Of a stretch of DNA of 64,000 nt, positions 1-11,604 are shown one piece after another. The stretch's first letter is position 1, and each line of letters starts with the position of its first letter. The position numbers were made by a program, and so were the translations under genes. Under the pieces are notes generated by a model, which was given only the letters and a program-made list of their open reading frames with translations, had not been told where the DNA came from and did no database searches. Source of the stretch: Oreohelix idahoensis. Taxonomy: Eukaryota; Mollusca; Gastropoda; Stylommatophora; Oreohelicidae. The stretch covers positions 62,001 through 126,000 of the forward strand of contig JAMPIV010019862.1 of assembly GCA_024509875.1 (NCBI GenBank), given 5' to 3'.

Positions 1-57
1 GACACAACGCAACCAACGTCCTTTTCAGGACGAACGAGGAAGAAGAAGAAGAAATAA
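1..57 (+). repeat. 3' end of short retroposon, family S1 (cut by window edge)
   Basis: The first bases repeat the last part of the 310-bp element at 20127-20436, including the hairpin CGTCCTTTTCAGGACG (17-32) and the GAA-repeat tail (about 38-53). Only the 3' part is inside the window. Reverse-complement copies lie at 56284-56380 and 58395-58540. Confidence 0.75.
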
Positions 58-2345
58 AAAGCGTGCACTGTTGCACGGCCTGAAAAACACAAAGTAACAA
101 TTAAATTGGTAGACACTAGAAAAACCCCAATTCCATTCACTCCTCCTGTCACCCTGCTGGGGAACAATAATATGATTAGTGATTTAAACAACTCTAATTA
201 TGTGGGGCTGTCAACTTTAGCCTCCACTCTCTAACACAAATAATATTTCTGGGGTCTCAGTCCTGTTGACTTCCTCACCGAACGTCTACACAACTTCAAA
301 CTTGTTAGGCGATATGCGCCGCTAACTAACACCACTGGAAATGCTACAATAATAGACTTGGCTTACACCGATGGCTCAGTGTCTATCCGTCAAAGGGATA
401 ATCAAACCGACCCTACTGGTCCTGTCTATTCTCTCCCTCCTTCTCTCTCTCTCTCTCTCTCTCTCTCCTGGTCTCAGTGTCTCTCTAACACTCGACTTCG
501 GATGATGCGGCGTCTTCGTTACGCTCTTCTCTCGTTACTTTCAGGACCCAGGTATGGTAACCCTGTCACCTGCTCCTGAATTCGGTGATGATGGTCGGGT
601 ATCAAGCATGAGGTACTTGATTCACTGTAGAAACTTCTCTGTTGCTGAATAGCTTCTATAACTTTCCACTTTTAACCCGCTCCGGATTTAGAGGAAACCA
701 CAGCCTTGATTTCTGGCTGTATGCAATTACACCCGTCTCCAGGCCACGTGCCGTTGTCGGAGACTATAATAGCGAAGAGCTCTGGGTTTTTATGATAAAT
801 AAACCCCGTTCCCGCTAAAGCAGGGGCACTTCACTGCAAGAGACCGTAGGTTATTTTTCTTTTGCTTCTGACGATAACTCGAGTCCTCTGACCCCTGAGA
901 TATGTCCTTTTGCCGTGGATAATTTGTATTGGCAAATTATGCTTCCCCACTGTTTGCCGTGACTCGCTGAAATTAAAAGGAAATGCGTCTAATGTACACC
1001 TCTCTAACGTCACGTATCTCTAACATATTGCTTCCATAATCTTTACAACTCACTACTTCACTCGCTAAGCACCACAAATCCATAAATAATTTCTATCCAC
1101 GTGTCACTTCAATCTCACTCCTTCTACTCCCCTTCTCTCGTTCTGCACAACGATACATAAAATATTTCTACCCACGTGTCTTCTATCTCACTCTCCTTCT
1201 CTCTTCCCTTCCCTCAACTTAAATCTGCCAGGTAAGTAAACAAAGCCCCAGACACTGTCTGACGGGTTACGTGGTTGTTACGCATGGCTAACCACGTGTC
1301 CAAACATTACAACTAGGGAAATCCTTTGTCCGAAATTCCCATTACACCTTGGGTTCCCGACTTAAGCCCCAAATTTAAATTAAACCTCGTGCTATAGGAA
1401 TAATTTACTCCCCTAAGCCGTATAATTCACTGATAACATAAATCTGTACCCTCCGACTGCATTTCTCACATTTAAGGCACAATAAAATTAACGTACACAC
1501 AATGGAGTTCCCAATAAAATTACATTTGTAAATACCCAGGAATAAATGGTGGTTTTACACAACATTCTACAACTATGAGCACACGTGTATCTCATAACTT
1601 CCCACGCTCCTATCTACTGCCAAAATCCTAGAAAAACTTATGCACACTTTTACATTTACATCGTTCTTCAAAGATAATAATGGATGGCGCTACCATTTAA
1701 AACTTAAAGTTAATGTCCCCGAAGAACTTTACTTACGGGCCGAGATTTTCTCAAAGAACCCTCTAATAAGTAAAACGATAATAAAATTACTACATACCAA
1801 TTACCGCTTTTCTTCCCCACCGTGGAGACGATAAATGCGTAGAAGCACGACAGGCAATTATTTTCTTAATAGAGAAAGATCCCCTCTAAACGATTCTATA
1901 TATACACAGGGAACCACTCCTGTTGATCACCTACGCATCTGCTAAGTTATCCACTCGGACCAATAGAAACGCTAGAAGAATAAAATACTTGCGACCTACG
2001 CCAATCAGATTTGAAAACAGCGCGAAGACCGCGTGTCCAAAAATTGCATCATGTCCACGTGCGTTTCTGACGCGTCATATAGGCGTGCCCGAACTAGCGA
2101 ATTTCGTAAACAACGAAAATCTACGTGATCGCGAAAATCTATAAGAGAAGAACTGGCCGAGTGTAAAATAAACCTACCGGCATAAAGGAACCCATTTAAA
2201 TTCCTACACAAAAATACCAAACACGATATATATTCAAATGAGAAGAAACATGGCAAACACATATAGTTACAAAGAGAAGAAGAATGGTGAAAATTCAAAT
2301 AGAAGAACAGACTCTGGCCTGTTGAAGGACAGAATTACAGTGCAG
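58..2345. other. Unassigned non-coding region with CT microsatellite and repeated CACGTG motifs
   Basis: No recognisable protein or known repeat end was found. A (CT)n run lies at about 442-467. CACGTG E-box-like hexamers recur (near 745, 1097, 1173, 1293), two of them in a loosely duplicated block (about 1085-1150 and 1150-1210) with pyrimidine-rich sequence. A TATA-like string sits near 1897. It could be a solo LTR or a decayed repeat; nothing proves either. The short ORFs here have no recognisable homology. Confidence 0.4.
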
Positions 2346-2525
2346 CATCACATTAACCATAATAGAAAAAAGGGAAGGAGATAATACTGAGCCTTGAGGG
2401 ATGCCGTTCTGTTGCTCGTATAGCTCTGATTTGTCATTATTTACTTGTACTGTAAAGTACCTGTCCTCCAAGAGACTTTCTATATAGTTGTATATGTTTC
2501 CAGTTATGCCTATCTTGTTAATCTT

Positions 2526-3197
2526 CTATAACATGCCTTCTTTCCAGCATTCATCGTATGCCCTTGCTACATCTAAGAATGCGGCTACTGTTTTTGCATT
2601 TTTTAAAAATCCTGATATTACCTCATGTTCTAGTCTGATGAGCTGGTCCATAGTGCTTTTGTTTTCCCTAAACCCTGATTGGGTTGGGCTGTAAAGATTG
2701 TTCTTTTCCATGTGGTATTTTAATCTATTGTTCACCACAGTTTCCATTATTTTCCCTATGTGAGATGTCAAAGCTATTGGTCTGTAGGAGCTCGCATCAT
2801 GGGCCTCTTTATCTGGTTTTAGTATTGGTATGACTACTGCTACTTTCCATGCCTTTGGTATTTTACCTGTTTTCCATATATTGCATAGAGAGGTTATTAC
2901 TTCTTGTGGTATCTTTTTAAGTATTTCGTAGCTTAGAATGTCGTGTCCTGATGCTGAGTTCGATTTCTCATTTATTGCCTTTTCTACTTCCTCTGCAGTA
3001 ATTTCGGAGTTTAGATAAGATTTTTCCCCTACATCATTTATCTCGTTTTTTCTTAGTTCTGTTATGAGTTTTTCTCTTCTCCCTATTTCTTTGTGCCCCA
3101 GGTTTTCCCTAGCACTTACATTATAGAAGTACTTTGCTAGGGTATTTGCTTTTTGTTTGTCTGATTCTGCCCGTTCTGGAATTTTGATAGTAGGCAT
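2526..3197 (-). pseudogene. LINE reverse transcriptase fragment (fingers and palm start)
   Basis: The 223-residue open stretch contains the RT1-RT3 blocks: SASGHDILSYEILKKIP, then PILKPDKEAHDASSYRPIAL, LTSHIGKIMETVVNNRL and the palm aspartate in AAFLDVARAYDECW. In another segment of the same strand the B motif PQGSVLSPFLF follows near 2370. The catalytic YADD block is absent because the element ends at about 2345. This is part of the LINE at 2345-5625 and is not functional. Confidence 0.8.
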
Positions 3198-3601
3198 TAC
3201 TGTTCGTTTTGGGTTCCATTTAAGGGTTTTTAATCTTTTCTACACCTCTGTAACTGAAGTGTGCTTGGATTGAGGGTTTGGCAGAAGGTTTTCCAGCACG
3301 CTTCCTTTTCCTGTAATATTATTTTATTTGTTTCATTTCGTATTCTCTTATATTGTTCATAGTTAACGTGGGTCCTGTTTCTTCTATATTTTTGTAGGGC
3401 TTGTTTTCTTTCTTAGTTTTTTTCTGTACATTTGTTCGTCCATCAAGGAGCTGGGTTTTCATTCCAGTGTTGTTTTCTCTTTTCTGTTATACTGCTTTGG
3501 AGATATGTGTGGTGGTATATTGGAGTGTGGTATGTGTTTGGCTGCAATTTTTAGTATTTCTACTGTTAGATTGTTCGCATATGTATCTATATCTTCACTA
3601 A

Positions 3602-4474
3602 TTATTTTGTCAAGTTTAATTCCATCCATTTCAGTTCGGAAAGCTTTCCAATCAGCTTTTCTTTATAGTGGAATATTGGTTTTTCTACTCCTTTGTTTTC
3701 TGTATACTTTTGTTTGATTGTTATCTCTATGGGCAAGTGATCTGAGTTAGTATCATTCAATGTTTCCCATTTGGCTTTGGCTAAGTTGGCTGTTACTATG
3801 CTGATGTCTATTGACGAGTCAGGTTGATCTGCACTTAGGATGATTCTTGTTGCTGATCCATCATTCAGTAATATTAGTTCTCTACTTTCTATGAAGTCCA
3901 GTAGTAGTTTCCCTGATTTATCTATTTTGTTACCTCCCCATGCTTTGTGGTGTGCATTGAAGTCCCCTCCTTTGTGGTGTGCATTAAAGTCCCCTACTTT
4001 GTGGTGTGCATTAAAGTCCCCTACTTTGTGGTGTGCATTGAAGTCCCCTACTTTGTGGTGTGTATTGAAGTCCCCTACTATTATAGTTTTGATCTGCATT
4101 CTTCCTCTAATGACTTTGATGTCCTGTTCTTGTATGTTGCCGCTGGGGCAGTCTATGTTTATTATTTTCAGTGCTCCTCTGTCACTATTTATAGTTACAA
4201 TTATTTCTTCAAAATTTTCTGAATTGAAAGTTTCCCAGTCTGTTATTTGGTATATTTTATGAACCAAGTATGGTACCCCTCCCCCTTTATTTTCTCGTCT
4301 GTCATTTCTAAGATTGATGTCTGCAGGGTTGTTAAATATGTTTGTGGGATTGAGGTGTGTTTCTTGAACAGCAAAAATTGCTTGCGTATTTTTGTACTGG
4401 CCCAATAACGGAGCGAGGTTCTTTTTTGCACTACGGCAATTCCATTGTATTATTTTGATGTTCCTGTTCTCCAT
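3602..4474 (-). pseudogene. LINE AP-type endonuclease with a fivefold-duplicated active-site motif
   Basis: The 290-residue stretch starts MENRNIKIIQWNCRSAKKN, typical of the apurinic-like endonuclease of I/Jockey LINEs that nicks target DNA. The QETHL block and the terminal SDHLPIEI block are present. The GDFN(A/T)HH catalytic motif occurs five times in tandem because a 27-bp unit is repeated (3944-4078). A real enzyme needs one copy, so the expansion probably arose after the copy died. It belongs to the element at 2345-5625. Confidence 0.8.
3944..4078. repeat. 27-bp tandem repeat, 5 units, in LINE endonuclease
   Basis: Five units of 27 bp (3944, 3971, 3998, 4025, 4052) differ at one to three bases. 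27 is divisible by three, so the - strand frame stays open and the nine-residue unit VGDFNAHHK is repeated in frame. Confidence 0.92.
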
Positions 4475-5069
4475 TTCTTTTATCTTATTTTAGAGTTAAT
4501 TTGGTGTAAGTTGTTTTTATTTGCTCTTAGCTGGGTTTTAAACTATATTTCCTCTGGTGTTTGGCAGCTTATGCAATCTTCCCTTGACTTTTCTTGGCTT
4601 CTATTCTTACTATTTCTTCTACATCTTTTCTTATCAGCTGTCGCAAAGTTAGTTTAAACTGGTCTAATGAGCCAAGGAAGTGTCTGAATTCATCTATGTT
4701 TTTATCAACTAGTTCTTTCCATGTGTCCTTTTGATTTTGGACTTCAAATATTTCATTTTGTTCGTGTACTTTTCCTTGGCTTTTAATTTGCCTTCTTGAC
4801 CTGTTCCTATTTGCTCTTCATGTTCTGCTTTTTGTTCAGTTATTTTGGTGATATCTTTGTTTAATTTCTTGTTGGAGTTTTTTGATGCATTCTAATATTC
4901 CTTCTGCTTTTTAAATTGCTCTTTCTATTTCTCTTGCGTTTTTTCCCCTTCTGCTGTGTTGATGTAGCTTCTTTTGTTTCCTTTGTGTCCATAGATGACC
5001 TTATTTAATGTGAGGCATTTTGTGGGTCTATTTGAGAGTTTAAGGGAGTCCTTTCTGCCTTCTGTTGCT

Positions 5070-5625
5070 CTAGTGCAATTTTAAATGGTATATTTTGTTC
5101 TGCCGACTGTTTCAGTGCTCTTTTGGCTGCTAAGTAAACTGGGCAACCAAGATATCTTGCTCTGTGGTTGCCTTGGCATTTTGCACACTTTCTGTCCCTG
5201 TTGGCACTTTTGTAGTTAGTATCTTCCTTGGCTTTTATACATTGGTCATGTGAGTGTTTTCCTCCACAGTATCTGCAGATGGGGTATCTTCTACATGTGG
5301 AACCTGAATGTCCAATTAACTGACATTTTGAGCATTGAATAACTGCGGGTAGAGCTCTCCGTGTTTTATTTTGTCATTGATCTCCAGGTGTTTAGGAATT
5401 TCTTTGCCCACTATAGTTACTACTATTACTGGTGTATTTATTCTGTTTTTCTGGATTCTTTGTATTTTTGTACCTGAATTTTCTTTGGCTATCATGTTCA
5501 GCATTTTGTCTTCGGTGAGACTGGTGTCTATACTTTTCACAACACATCTTCTAGTTTCTTTGAGTACCGGTATGTCAACTTCTATTTTAATGCCATGTGG
5601 AAGATCTGCTAGTTTTGGTTTAATA
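5070..5625 (-). pseudogene. LINE ORF1 (gag-like) remnant with CCHC zinc knuckles
   Basis: On the - strand, residues such as ETRRCVVKSIDTSLTEDK and KEIPKHLEINDKIKHGE are followed by cysteine-rich knuckles (CSKCQLIGHSGSTC, CRYCGGKHSHDQC, CAKCQGNHRARYLGC). This is the usual ORF1 arrangement of I/Jockey elements, where the protein binds the element RNA. In-frame stops split it. The junction near 5625 joins it to an oppositely oriented LINE piece. Confidence 0.7.
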
Positions 5626-5627
5626 TT

Positions 5628-5778
5628 CTGCAGCTAAACATCTGTGGCCTTAGAAACAAAAAGCTTGAACTTGCCAAACTGCTAGACAGTCACATTGTAC
5701 ATGTGGCTGTTCTATAAGAAACTTTACACAAAGACTTTCACCAGCACCTGCGGACATGAAGCATTTGGCACCCGGGGT
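5628..5778 (+). pseudogene. LINE endonuclease N-terminal scrap
   Basis: The + strand reads ILQLNICGLRNKKLELAKLL, the opening of an AP-type LINE endonuclease, followed by a VAVL-stop-ETLHKDF string where QETL would be expected. The fragment is about 50 codons long and is cut off by retrotransposon A at 5779. Its orientation is opposite to the LINE at 2345-5625, so it is a separate insertion. Confidence 0.6.
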
Positions 5779-8193
5779 TGTGGTAAAGTGGGATGTTATA
5801 AATATTTATAGGGGACTTAGTGTACTGACTGAGATCAGCTGTGAAGGTATCTGTATCTAATAAGTGTGGTGTATTACAGATGACCTTACTTGCTACCACA
5901 TTTATACCTCAGTCAGAATTATTCTGGAATATTGTGATGACTACGTGAATGTCTAGGGTTATGAAAATGATGAAGTGTAAGTCACAACAACAACAGACAG
6001 ATAAACAATTTAATTTATTCCACAACACTTTACAACACTGTGACACTCACACACATAAAACACTCTATAAGACTATCTTAAATGAGTCAAGTGTTAAAGG
6101 TTAAAAATATATGTATTAATTCCTTTCAATAATAGATATCCTGATTCAACTACACAGTGAACCAGGAATCACAATCAAATGTAATTACAATTTATATGTA
6201 CACAATTTATAGTTATGATCTTTGTATTGACATATTTTATTATTATTATCCTATGTGTGTAAGTTGTGAAGTGGTACTATGAGGTAATACTGGCTTGTTC
6301 AAGCTTGGTTGTTGTTTTTCATCATGACTTCAAGTGTTTGCTTATGGTGGAAATAGTATTGGGAAAAGTTCACAGTTCCTGTCATTTGAAACAATTTATT
6401 GTCCCTCTTTAATTAATCTACTGTCAGTTTTTGAGGGGGCACATAGGATTGAGCTGCTCTGGCCACAGAATCTTATCTTCTGTGATGGCGGCAGGAACCT
6501 GTCTCCTCTGCTCGCTTGCTTCACCGTATACTTGAGACACCTCACTAGTCGCTATCTGGACCAAGGAGTATGCTATCAGCCTCTGGATTCAGCAAAACTC
6601 AGACCAGGTGCTGCTTCAATAAGTTATGACCACGGTCCCTGAAACAAGAAGGTTGTACCTCCTACTTCAGAACTAATTTATAATCTGTTTCCACACTGAA
6701 CACAATACATAACAAACACTGAGTTCAGAGCGGTAGGCCAACTGCTAGCTTCATCTGAAACAATTTACACCAGTATTCTTCTCCTTAATGGTTACTACGC
6801 CTCTGCAATTCCAGCATTAGTTCCTTCTAGTCAATAAGATAGGTGTCAGTGTACCATTTGGTGATCTCATGCATTTATACTTCTCTGCGACAAGTTTTGT
6901 TCAGGTTGGAGCACTATCTAGGCTTTGCCTCATGTTTGCCACTGAACCACACACATATACAGATATAAATTATCAATTCACATTCAATTTTCATCAAAAA
7001 GATATCAAGTATGTCAATCTTACCACAATTCATGGAAATAATAAACAAATACGTTGACCGGCGATGAATTATGGCACAAATTCCGATCTGCCTCTGTCCC
7101 AGGCTTTTATTTAGAAAAATATAATCTGGATCTCAACGCACTGTTTCTTAGTAAGTTTATTTTAAAATGTGGCACTGAACAGACGCTCCTAATTGACTAT
7201 ATCAGTGGGTCTAGCCAATAGAACCATGTTTACACAAACTTTTGAAAAAAAGTACCCTTCCTACCGTTTCCCCTAACAACCAAAAATAGTATTTGTAGTC
7301 CGACTAATCGTGTTTAGCTTTACATATTCTTCTATCCAATCAAATAGGATTTAACTTGTTGGTCTATTTCCCGTAAAAGGGTGGTTTCAAAACATGCCAC
7401 TGTGCGATTATGATTTGGTGCTGTCAGACAACATCACTATTTTCTTTTGGCTATAATTTGTTAATTCCTAGACTATTTGCGTAACACTTAACATATTCTT
7501 TGTCAGCAAGCCCTAAGGAACCCAAATATATAAATTTTAATGGAGCTAAGTGGCTGCGTTCAAAATATGTATTTTCTTCTAGGATAGTCGTGCTGTTACC
7601 ACCTCCTCACTTCCAAACTATGGGGTGTCTTCTGTAATGTCAGGATTTCAGACGTAAAACAGTAGAATGTCATGTTTCCTTATAAGCATTTAACAGGTTT
7701 TTAAACCTAACCCTCGTAGTTGTAGTGTTTTTTATCACTGTCTATCTGAAAAAAAGTTAGTGCTTCATGCCTTTCGCGTGTTGGGGGTGGCATTAATTGT
7801 ATATCGCGCGACTGCGTGTTAGTGTTGCATGCGTCCCCTCAATACATCTCTCTCTCTCTACCCTAAGTTCATCTGTCTTTTCATTACGCAGTGTATAAAA
7901 TGAAATTAATGCTAGTATTAATTTAGGTCATTAATCAGCTTGCGTATCTCAAGGTTTTCTAAGAAATACAGTACACGTTTTATTGTTAGAAAGGCGTGTA
8001 TGCTGCTATAGGCTTTACTATCAAACGTGAAAGCGTTACAATTTTCAGACGAAGTAGAAAAAGGGGGATCTCGAGTACAGTCATTGCGACAGCACTGTTC
8101 TTTACCATTCTTCTTTCCTTTTATTGTATTAATTCGTTAGGCTTTACATTTACCTTTTAATTTATATATGTGGATTTAGAATGTTTCACGACA
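5779..8193 (-). repeat. 3' LTR of retrotransposon A (uninterrupted copy)
   Basis: This is the intact 2415-bp LTR, near-identical to the other copy except for scattered single-base differences (for example near 5954 and 6229) and the nested insertion there. It has TG...CA ends. The + strand ORFs at 6334-6642 and 6869-7057 recur in the other LTR and have no recognisable homology, so they are not annotated as genes. An LTR of this length is unusually long for a Ty3-type element. Confidence 0.88.
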
Positions 8194-8207
8194 AATTCTC
8201 CCCTCTT
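8194..8207 (-). promoter_or_regulatory. Polypurine tract of retrotransposon A
   Basis: On the - strand the bases just before the 3' LTR read AAGAGGGGAGAATT. The position and composition fit the RNase H-resistant primer used for plus-strand DNA synthesis. Confidence 0.7.
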
Positions 8208-9016
8208 AAAACAGACGTTATACGTCAGTCTATAATTCTATATACACATAGAGAAATTTATGTCTATGCCTGGTGATTTCTTTGATTTTCATCGCACGGC
8301 TGGCGGCTTAGAAAATCTGCATCAACGTTTCTCTGATTTTATTTTGATCATGGATTAATGCCGGTGGGTCAATTCAAAGTAAGCACTACTGACGAAGGTT
8401 GCCTCAGACCTCTGCAATCCAAGAATCCATTTCAGTTATATTACTGAACAGCGGCAAGTGTTACTGCTTGTCTTATTGCTGCTTAGCAATCAGTATTCAC
8501 CATTTCTCTTCGCTGAGTCTGTTCAACGACATGTCCCGAGAATATTAGATGTTCCTCAATTTGTACGTTATGAGGAGTTGATCTATAGGGTGATATCTGA
8601 GTTGTGTAGGGGATCCAACCATTTCCTGATCAGCCTTAATAAACACTCGGACTATCCTCAATTCAAAAAGGCAACAATGGAGACACTCTGCTCCTCCGAA
8701 ATGTTCACAGCCAACAATTGGTCTGATCTCAGGCGTGATTGAATGTGGAAACACCCTTCTAATAATATATTTATAATGTTCTATAATGTGCCACTCAAAT
8801 GGAGGCCATATTCACCAACTATAGTTCCGCCTACCGACAATCTGGTGAATTAAGATAATATGTGGGGAAATGAGTTTCTGCATCAGAAATCAATTCGCCC
8901 TTAGCATTGCTATAAGATGTGTGGGTTATCTCCATCCAGGGTCCGAACACTACTTCCCCTTGGACGGAGTGGGGTCGGGTGACTACCAATGTCACCAGTG
9001 CCCTTTTAATGCTAAG
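8208..9016. other. Interior of retrotransposon A downstream of its ORF
   Basis: No RT, RNase H or integrase core sequence was found in either strand here, where an autonomous relative would carry them. One + strand ORF (8458-8742, 94 codons, hydrophobic start) runs against the element and has no recognisable family. Confidence 0.5.
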
Positions 9017-11452
9017 TTAATAGCCATATTGTGAAGCGCTGTGAGCATTTTCCGAATTGCTCACTCGTCCACTGCCCACTGTTCTTCTGTTAACAATTTG
9101 TTTCGGTTTTAACTTAGGCGGATCATCTTCAATGTCAATGTCAGCCAGCTCCCTAACAGCGGCTTCAAACTGTTCCTGGGTTGACTGGTCTGAGTTTCTA
9201 TTTTCTCTGGATGCCCTTCTCAGAGTTGCGAATCTAATTATTTTTGGTGAACACTGTTGGGGGGAAGGTGGATACCTATCCTCTATGTCAACCTTATTAT
9301 TGTTATTTTCCTTGTTATTGTTAGGCCCATATGTTTCAGAATGCTTGGCTGGCATCTGATTATGATTTTCCCAACTTGGGGACTGTACCTTGCCACATTT
9401 TTCACAGGCCCCCACAAATTGTGCAATATCAGCAGCTACTTGGGGCCAATAGAATTTTTCCGATGTCCTTTGACGGGTGGTCCCATTTCTCTGGTGTCCA
9501 CCGTCTGGTACAACATGTGATTGTGCCATCACTTCTTCTCTATAGGGGGTTGGCAATACCAATTGTCCCTGTTCTTTGGATCCTGCTCTAGCTTTCCTGA
9601 AAAGCAGTCCCTCCTTCAAATAAAACTGTCCTTTCTTAGGGTGTGCATGGCTTGTTGGCAATTTACCAAAGCAAGGTTTTAATGTTTTATCTTTTGCCTG
9701 GGCCTTTCTCATCTGCTTATGAGAATAAACTAGTGGTGGTTCCTCCTCCGTTCTACTAGGGGTCGACCTGACCTGAAGCGTGGCCATTACCACAGGTTTT
9801 ACAGGGCTTCCTAGAAAAACATATTTGCTTCCTAACACCAGCGGGTAATTAGGGTCGTCACACACGGCTGCTCTAATCACTCCTTCCACGTACCTTGTCT
9901 CTACATTGATCTCGGCTACGGGAAGTGTCATGGTGGATATTCCCTTTACGGCCCCTTGTATCTCCACTTTCTCTGTGGTATACTGTTCAGGGTGCACTAG
10001 GGTTGCACTCACAATTGAGTCATATTCTAAACCTGAATCGTAAAGGCACCTAACCTTGGCACCATTAAATGTCACTTCTTCACAGATGGGGGGATGTTGA
10101 AGATTTATATGATTCTCTGTCAGTTTCTTCTTCCCCTTGTCCACTGTTATCATGCATGCCGCGTGATATGGAGGAACTTTCCTACCACATTCACTAGTAT
10201 TATGATTATGCATCCTGCATATTTGACAATATTTTCCTTCCTGTCTGAAGGGTTTCCTGTTATCATATTTCCTTTCATTGAATTGTGGGGTTTTATTTTT
10301 ATAGTCATTTCGTGGCCTATCAAACTGGTGCTTACCTTTGTTTTGATCTCTATGATCAAATTCATTAAAGTTTTGTGGTGCCTGATAATTGTCTACCTGT
10401 TTCCTTTTGTTACCTGTTACCTCTGCTTGAGCTGCTTGATACCTTTCAGCTACATTCAGTAACTCACCCAGTCTCTCTGCACCTTGTTCCATGAGAAACT
10501 TTCTCAGGTCTGGAGCCATGGACTCTCTTAGTTGTTCTATAAGGATCATTTCCTTAAGATCTTGGGTTTTCCCCAGAGAAGTCCATTTCTCCAAGTATGT
10601 CTCTAACCGTGCAGAGAACTGGTGATAGGTTTCACCTGACAGTAGTTTAGCATTCCTAAATTTTTTCCTATAAAATTCACCATTCTTTTCATATCTTAAC
10701 AAAAGAGCCTGCTTTAGCATGTCATAATTTTCTTGATCATTTCTGCTCATTTTGGCAAAAACTTCATAAGCTGCACCACGAAGTCCTTGAGATAACTTTA
10801 AGCTCCACCTTTCTCTCTCTAACCCATACGTGGTAGCTAATAGTTCATATCTATTTAGATAGCTCTCGATATCATCGTCTTTTTCAACAAAATGATCTAA
10901 ATGAAAATTCATAGCTGAGGTTGAGGCTCCCTGACTAGCAGTAGCATCGGAGGTAAAGGGACTGGCACCATTTTCAGGAGCATGGCCTTGAAACTCAAAC
11001 TCCCTTAGTCGTAACTCATGTTCCCTTTGTAATCTCTTCTCCTCCTTTTCTGCTTCCCTCTCTGCAGCCTGTCTTCTTTCCTCTCTTTCTGTAGCCAGTC
11101 TCTTGTCTTCTCTTTCTGCAGTCAATCTTTTTTCTTCTGCTTCCCTTTCAGCCTTTTTCTCTTCCAACTGGAGCCTTTTAATCTCCTTATCTGCCTCCAA
11201 TGCTTTAGCCTCTTTGTCAGCCTCAATCTGCAGCCTCTTAATTTCTTTTTCAGCCTCTAACTTTCTTTCAGACTCTTTTTCTAATCTTTCAGATTCTAAT
11301 TTTCTTTCGGCCTCTTTTTCTAATCTTCTTTCTTCACGTTCAATATATTTGTCACATTCCGTAGTGACATAAGCAATCATAACTTGTCCCTCCATTCCTA
11401 ACTCTTTTGCAGTCTGCACAGCAGCAGATCGAAATTTTGCCAAGTCGGCCAT
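9017..11452 (-). CDS. Gag-protease-integrase zinc finger polyprotein of retrotransposon A
   Basis: This 811-residue ORF starts MADLAKFRSAAVQ. Residues 35-150 are a charged E/K/R coiled coil. Residues about 185-345 are a Ty3-type capsid whose C-terminal part (KEMILIEQLRESMAPDLRKF) resembles a SCAN domain; SCAN is known to derive from Gmr1-like gag. A CX2CX4HX4C knuckle follows (C409, C412, H417, C422). A retropepsin-like segment has YDSG at 471-474 and PLVLGSKY near 538. The integrase HHCC zinc finger is at H646, H653, C683, C686, and then homology ends. Residues 690-811 match nothing recognisable, and no DDE core, RT or RNase H follows. Protease directly followed by integrase is the Gmr1-type order. 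The ORF is open throughout, so it may still make Gag and protease. Confidence 0.85.
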   Translation of the reverse strand: MADLAKFRSAAVQTAKELGMEGQVMIAYVTTECDKYIEREERRLEKEAERKLESERLEKESERKLEAEKEIKRLQIEADKEAKALEADKEIKRLQLEEKKAEREAEEKRLTAEREDKRLATEREERRQAAEREAEKEEKRLQREHELRLREFEFQGHAPENGASPFTSDATASQGASTSAMNFHLDHFVEKDDDIESYLNRYELLATTYGLERERWSLKLSQGLRGAAYEVFAKMSRNDQENYDMLKQALLLRYEKNGEFYRKKFRNAKLLSGETYHQFSARLETYLEKWTSLGKTQDLKEMILIEQLRESMAPDLRKFLMEQGAERLGELLNVAERYQAAQAEVTGNKRKQVDNYQAPQNFNEFDHRDQNKGKHQFDRPRNDYKNKTPQFNERKYDNRKPFRQEGKYCQICRMHNHNTSECGRKVPPYHAACMITVDKGKKKLTENHINLQHPPICEEVTFNGAKVRCLYDSGLEYDSIVSATLVHPEQYTTEKVEIQGAVKGISTMTLPVAEINVETRYVEGVIRAAVCDDPNYPLVLGSKYVFLGSPVKPVVMATLQVRSTPSRTEEEPPLVYSHKQMRKAQAKDKTLKPCFGKLPTSHAHPKKGQFYLKEGLLFRKARAGSKEQGQLVLPTPYREEVMAQSHVVPDGGHQRNGTTRQRTSEKFYWPQVAADIAQFVGACEKCGKVQSPSWENHNQMPAKHSETYGPNNNKENNNNKVDIEDRYPPSPQQCSPKIIRFATLRRASRENRNSDQSTQEQFEAAVRELADIDIEDDPPKLKPKQIVNRRTVGSGRVSNSENAHSASQYGY

Positions 11453-11604
11453 TTTCTACCAGGCAAATGTAAACAATTCAATCTATCAATAATTATCTAA
11501 GGACAACCACAGGCACTGAGAGCTCAACCTTATTTATTTTCACCCAAGGATACCTTTTAAATTTTTATTATTCCCAATATATATAATAGGAGAAAGTTCA
11601 ATAT

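Larger units (their letters stand above)
2345..5625 (-). mobile_element. Decayed I/Jockey-type LINE, ORF1 to mid reverse transcriptase
   Basis: Read on the - strand this fragment runs from a gag-like ORF1 (end of N-terminal part at 5625, CCHC knuckles at 5070-5300), through an AP-type endonuclease (4474-3602), to a reverse transcriptase (about 3240-2345). The order and RT motifs (SYRPIALTSHIGK, then PQGSVLSPFLF near 2370) fit the I/Jockey group of non-LTR retrotransposons. The RT stops before the YADD motif, so the 3' part is lost. That is unusual, because most LINE copies are 5'-truncated; later deletion or a rearrangement at about 2345 is the likely cause. Several stops and frameshifts break the frame. 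Confidence 0.8.

Noticed and set aside
251..275. Primer-binding-site-like TGGGGTCTC near 253
   Set aside because: Only nine bases match the site of retrotransposon A, and no LTR end or gag sequence accompanies it.
3840..4262. + strand ORFs across the LINE endonuclease
   Set aside because: They are antisense to the recognisable endonuclease and owe their openness to the 27-bp repeat.
6334..7057. + strand ORFs in the LTR of retrotransposon A, repeated at 12184-12906
   Set aside because: Present in both LTRs, short, and without recognisable homology; simply part of the LTR.
8458..8742. Possible signal-peptide protein (env-like) in retrotransposon A
   Set aside because: It runs opposite to the element and shows only a hydrophobic start; no transmembrane anchor or family similarity.
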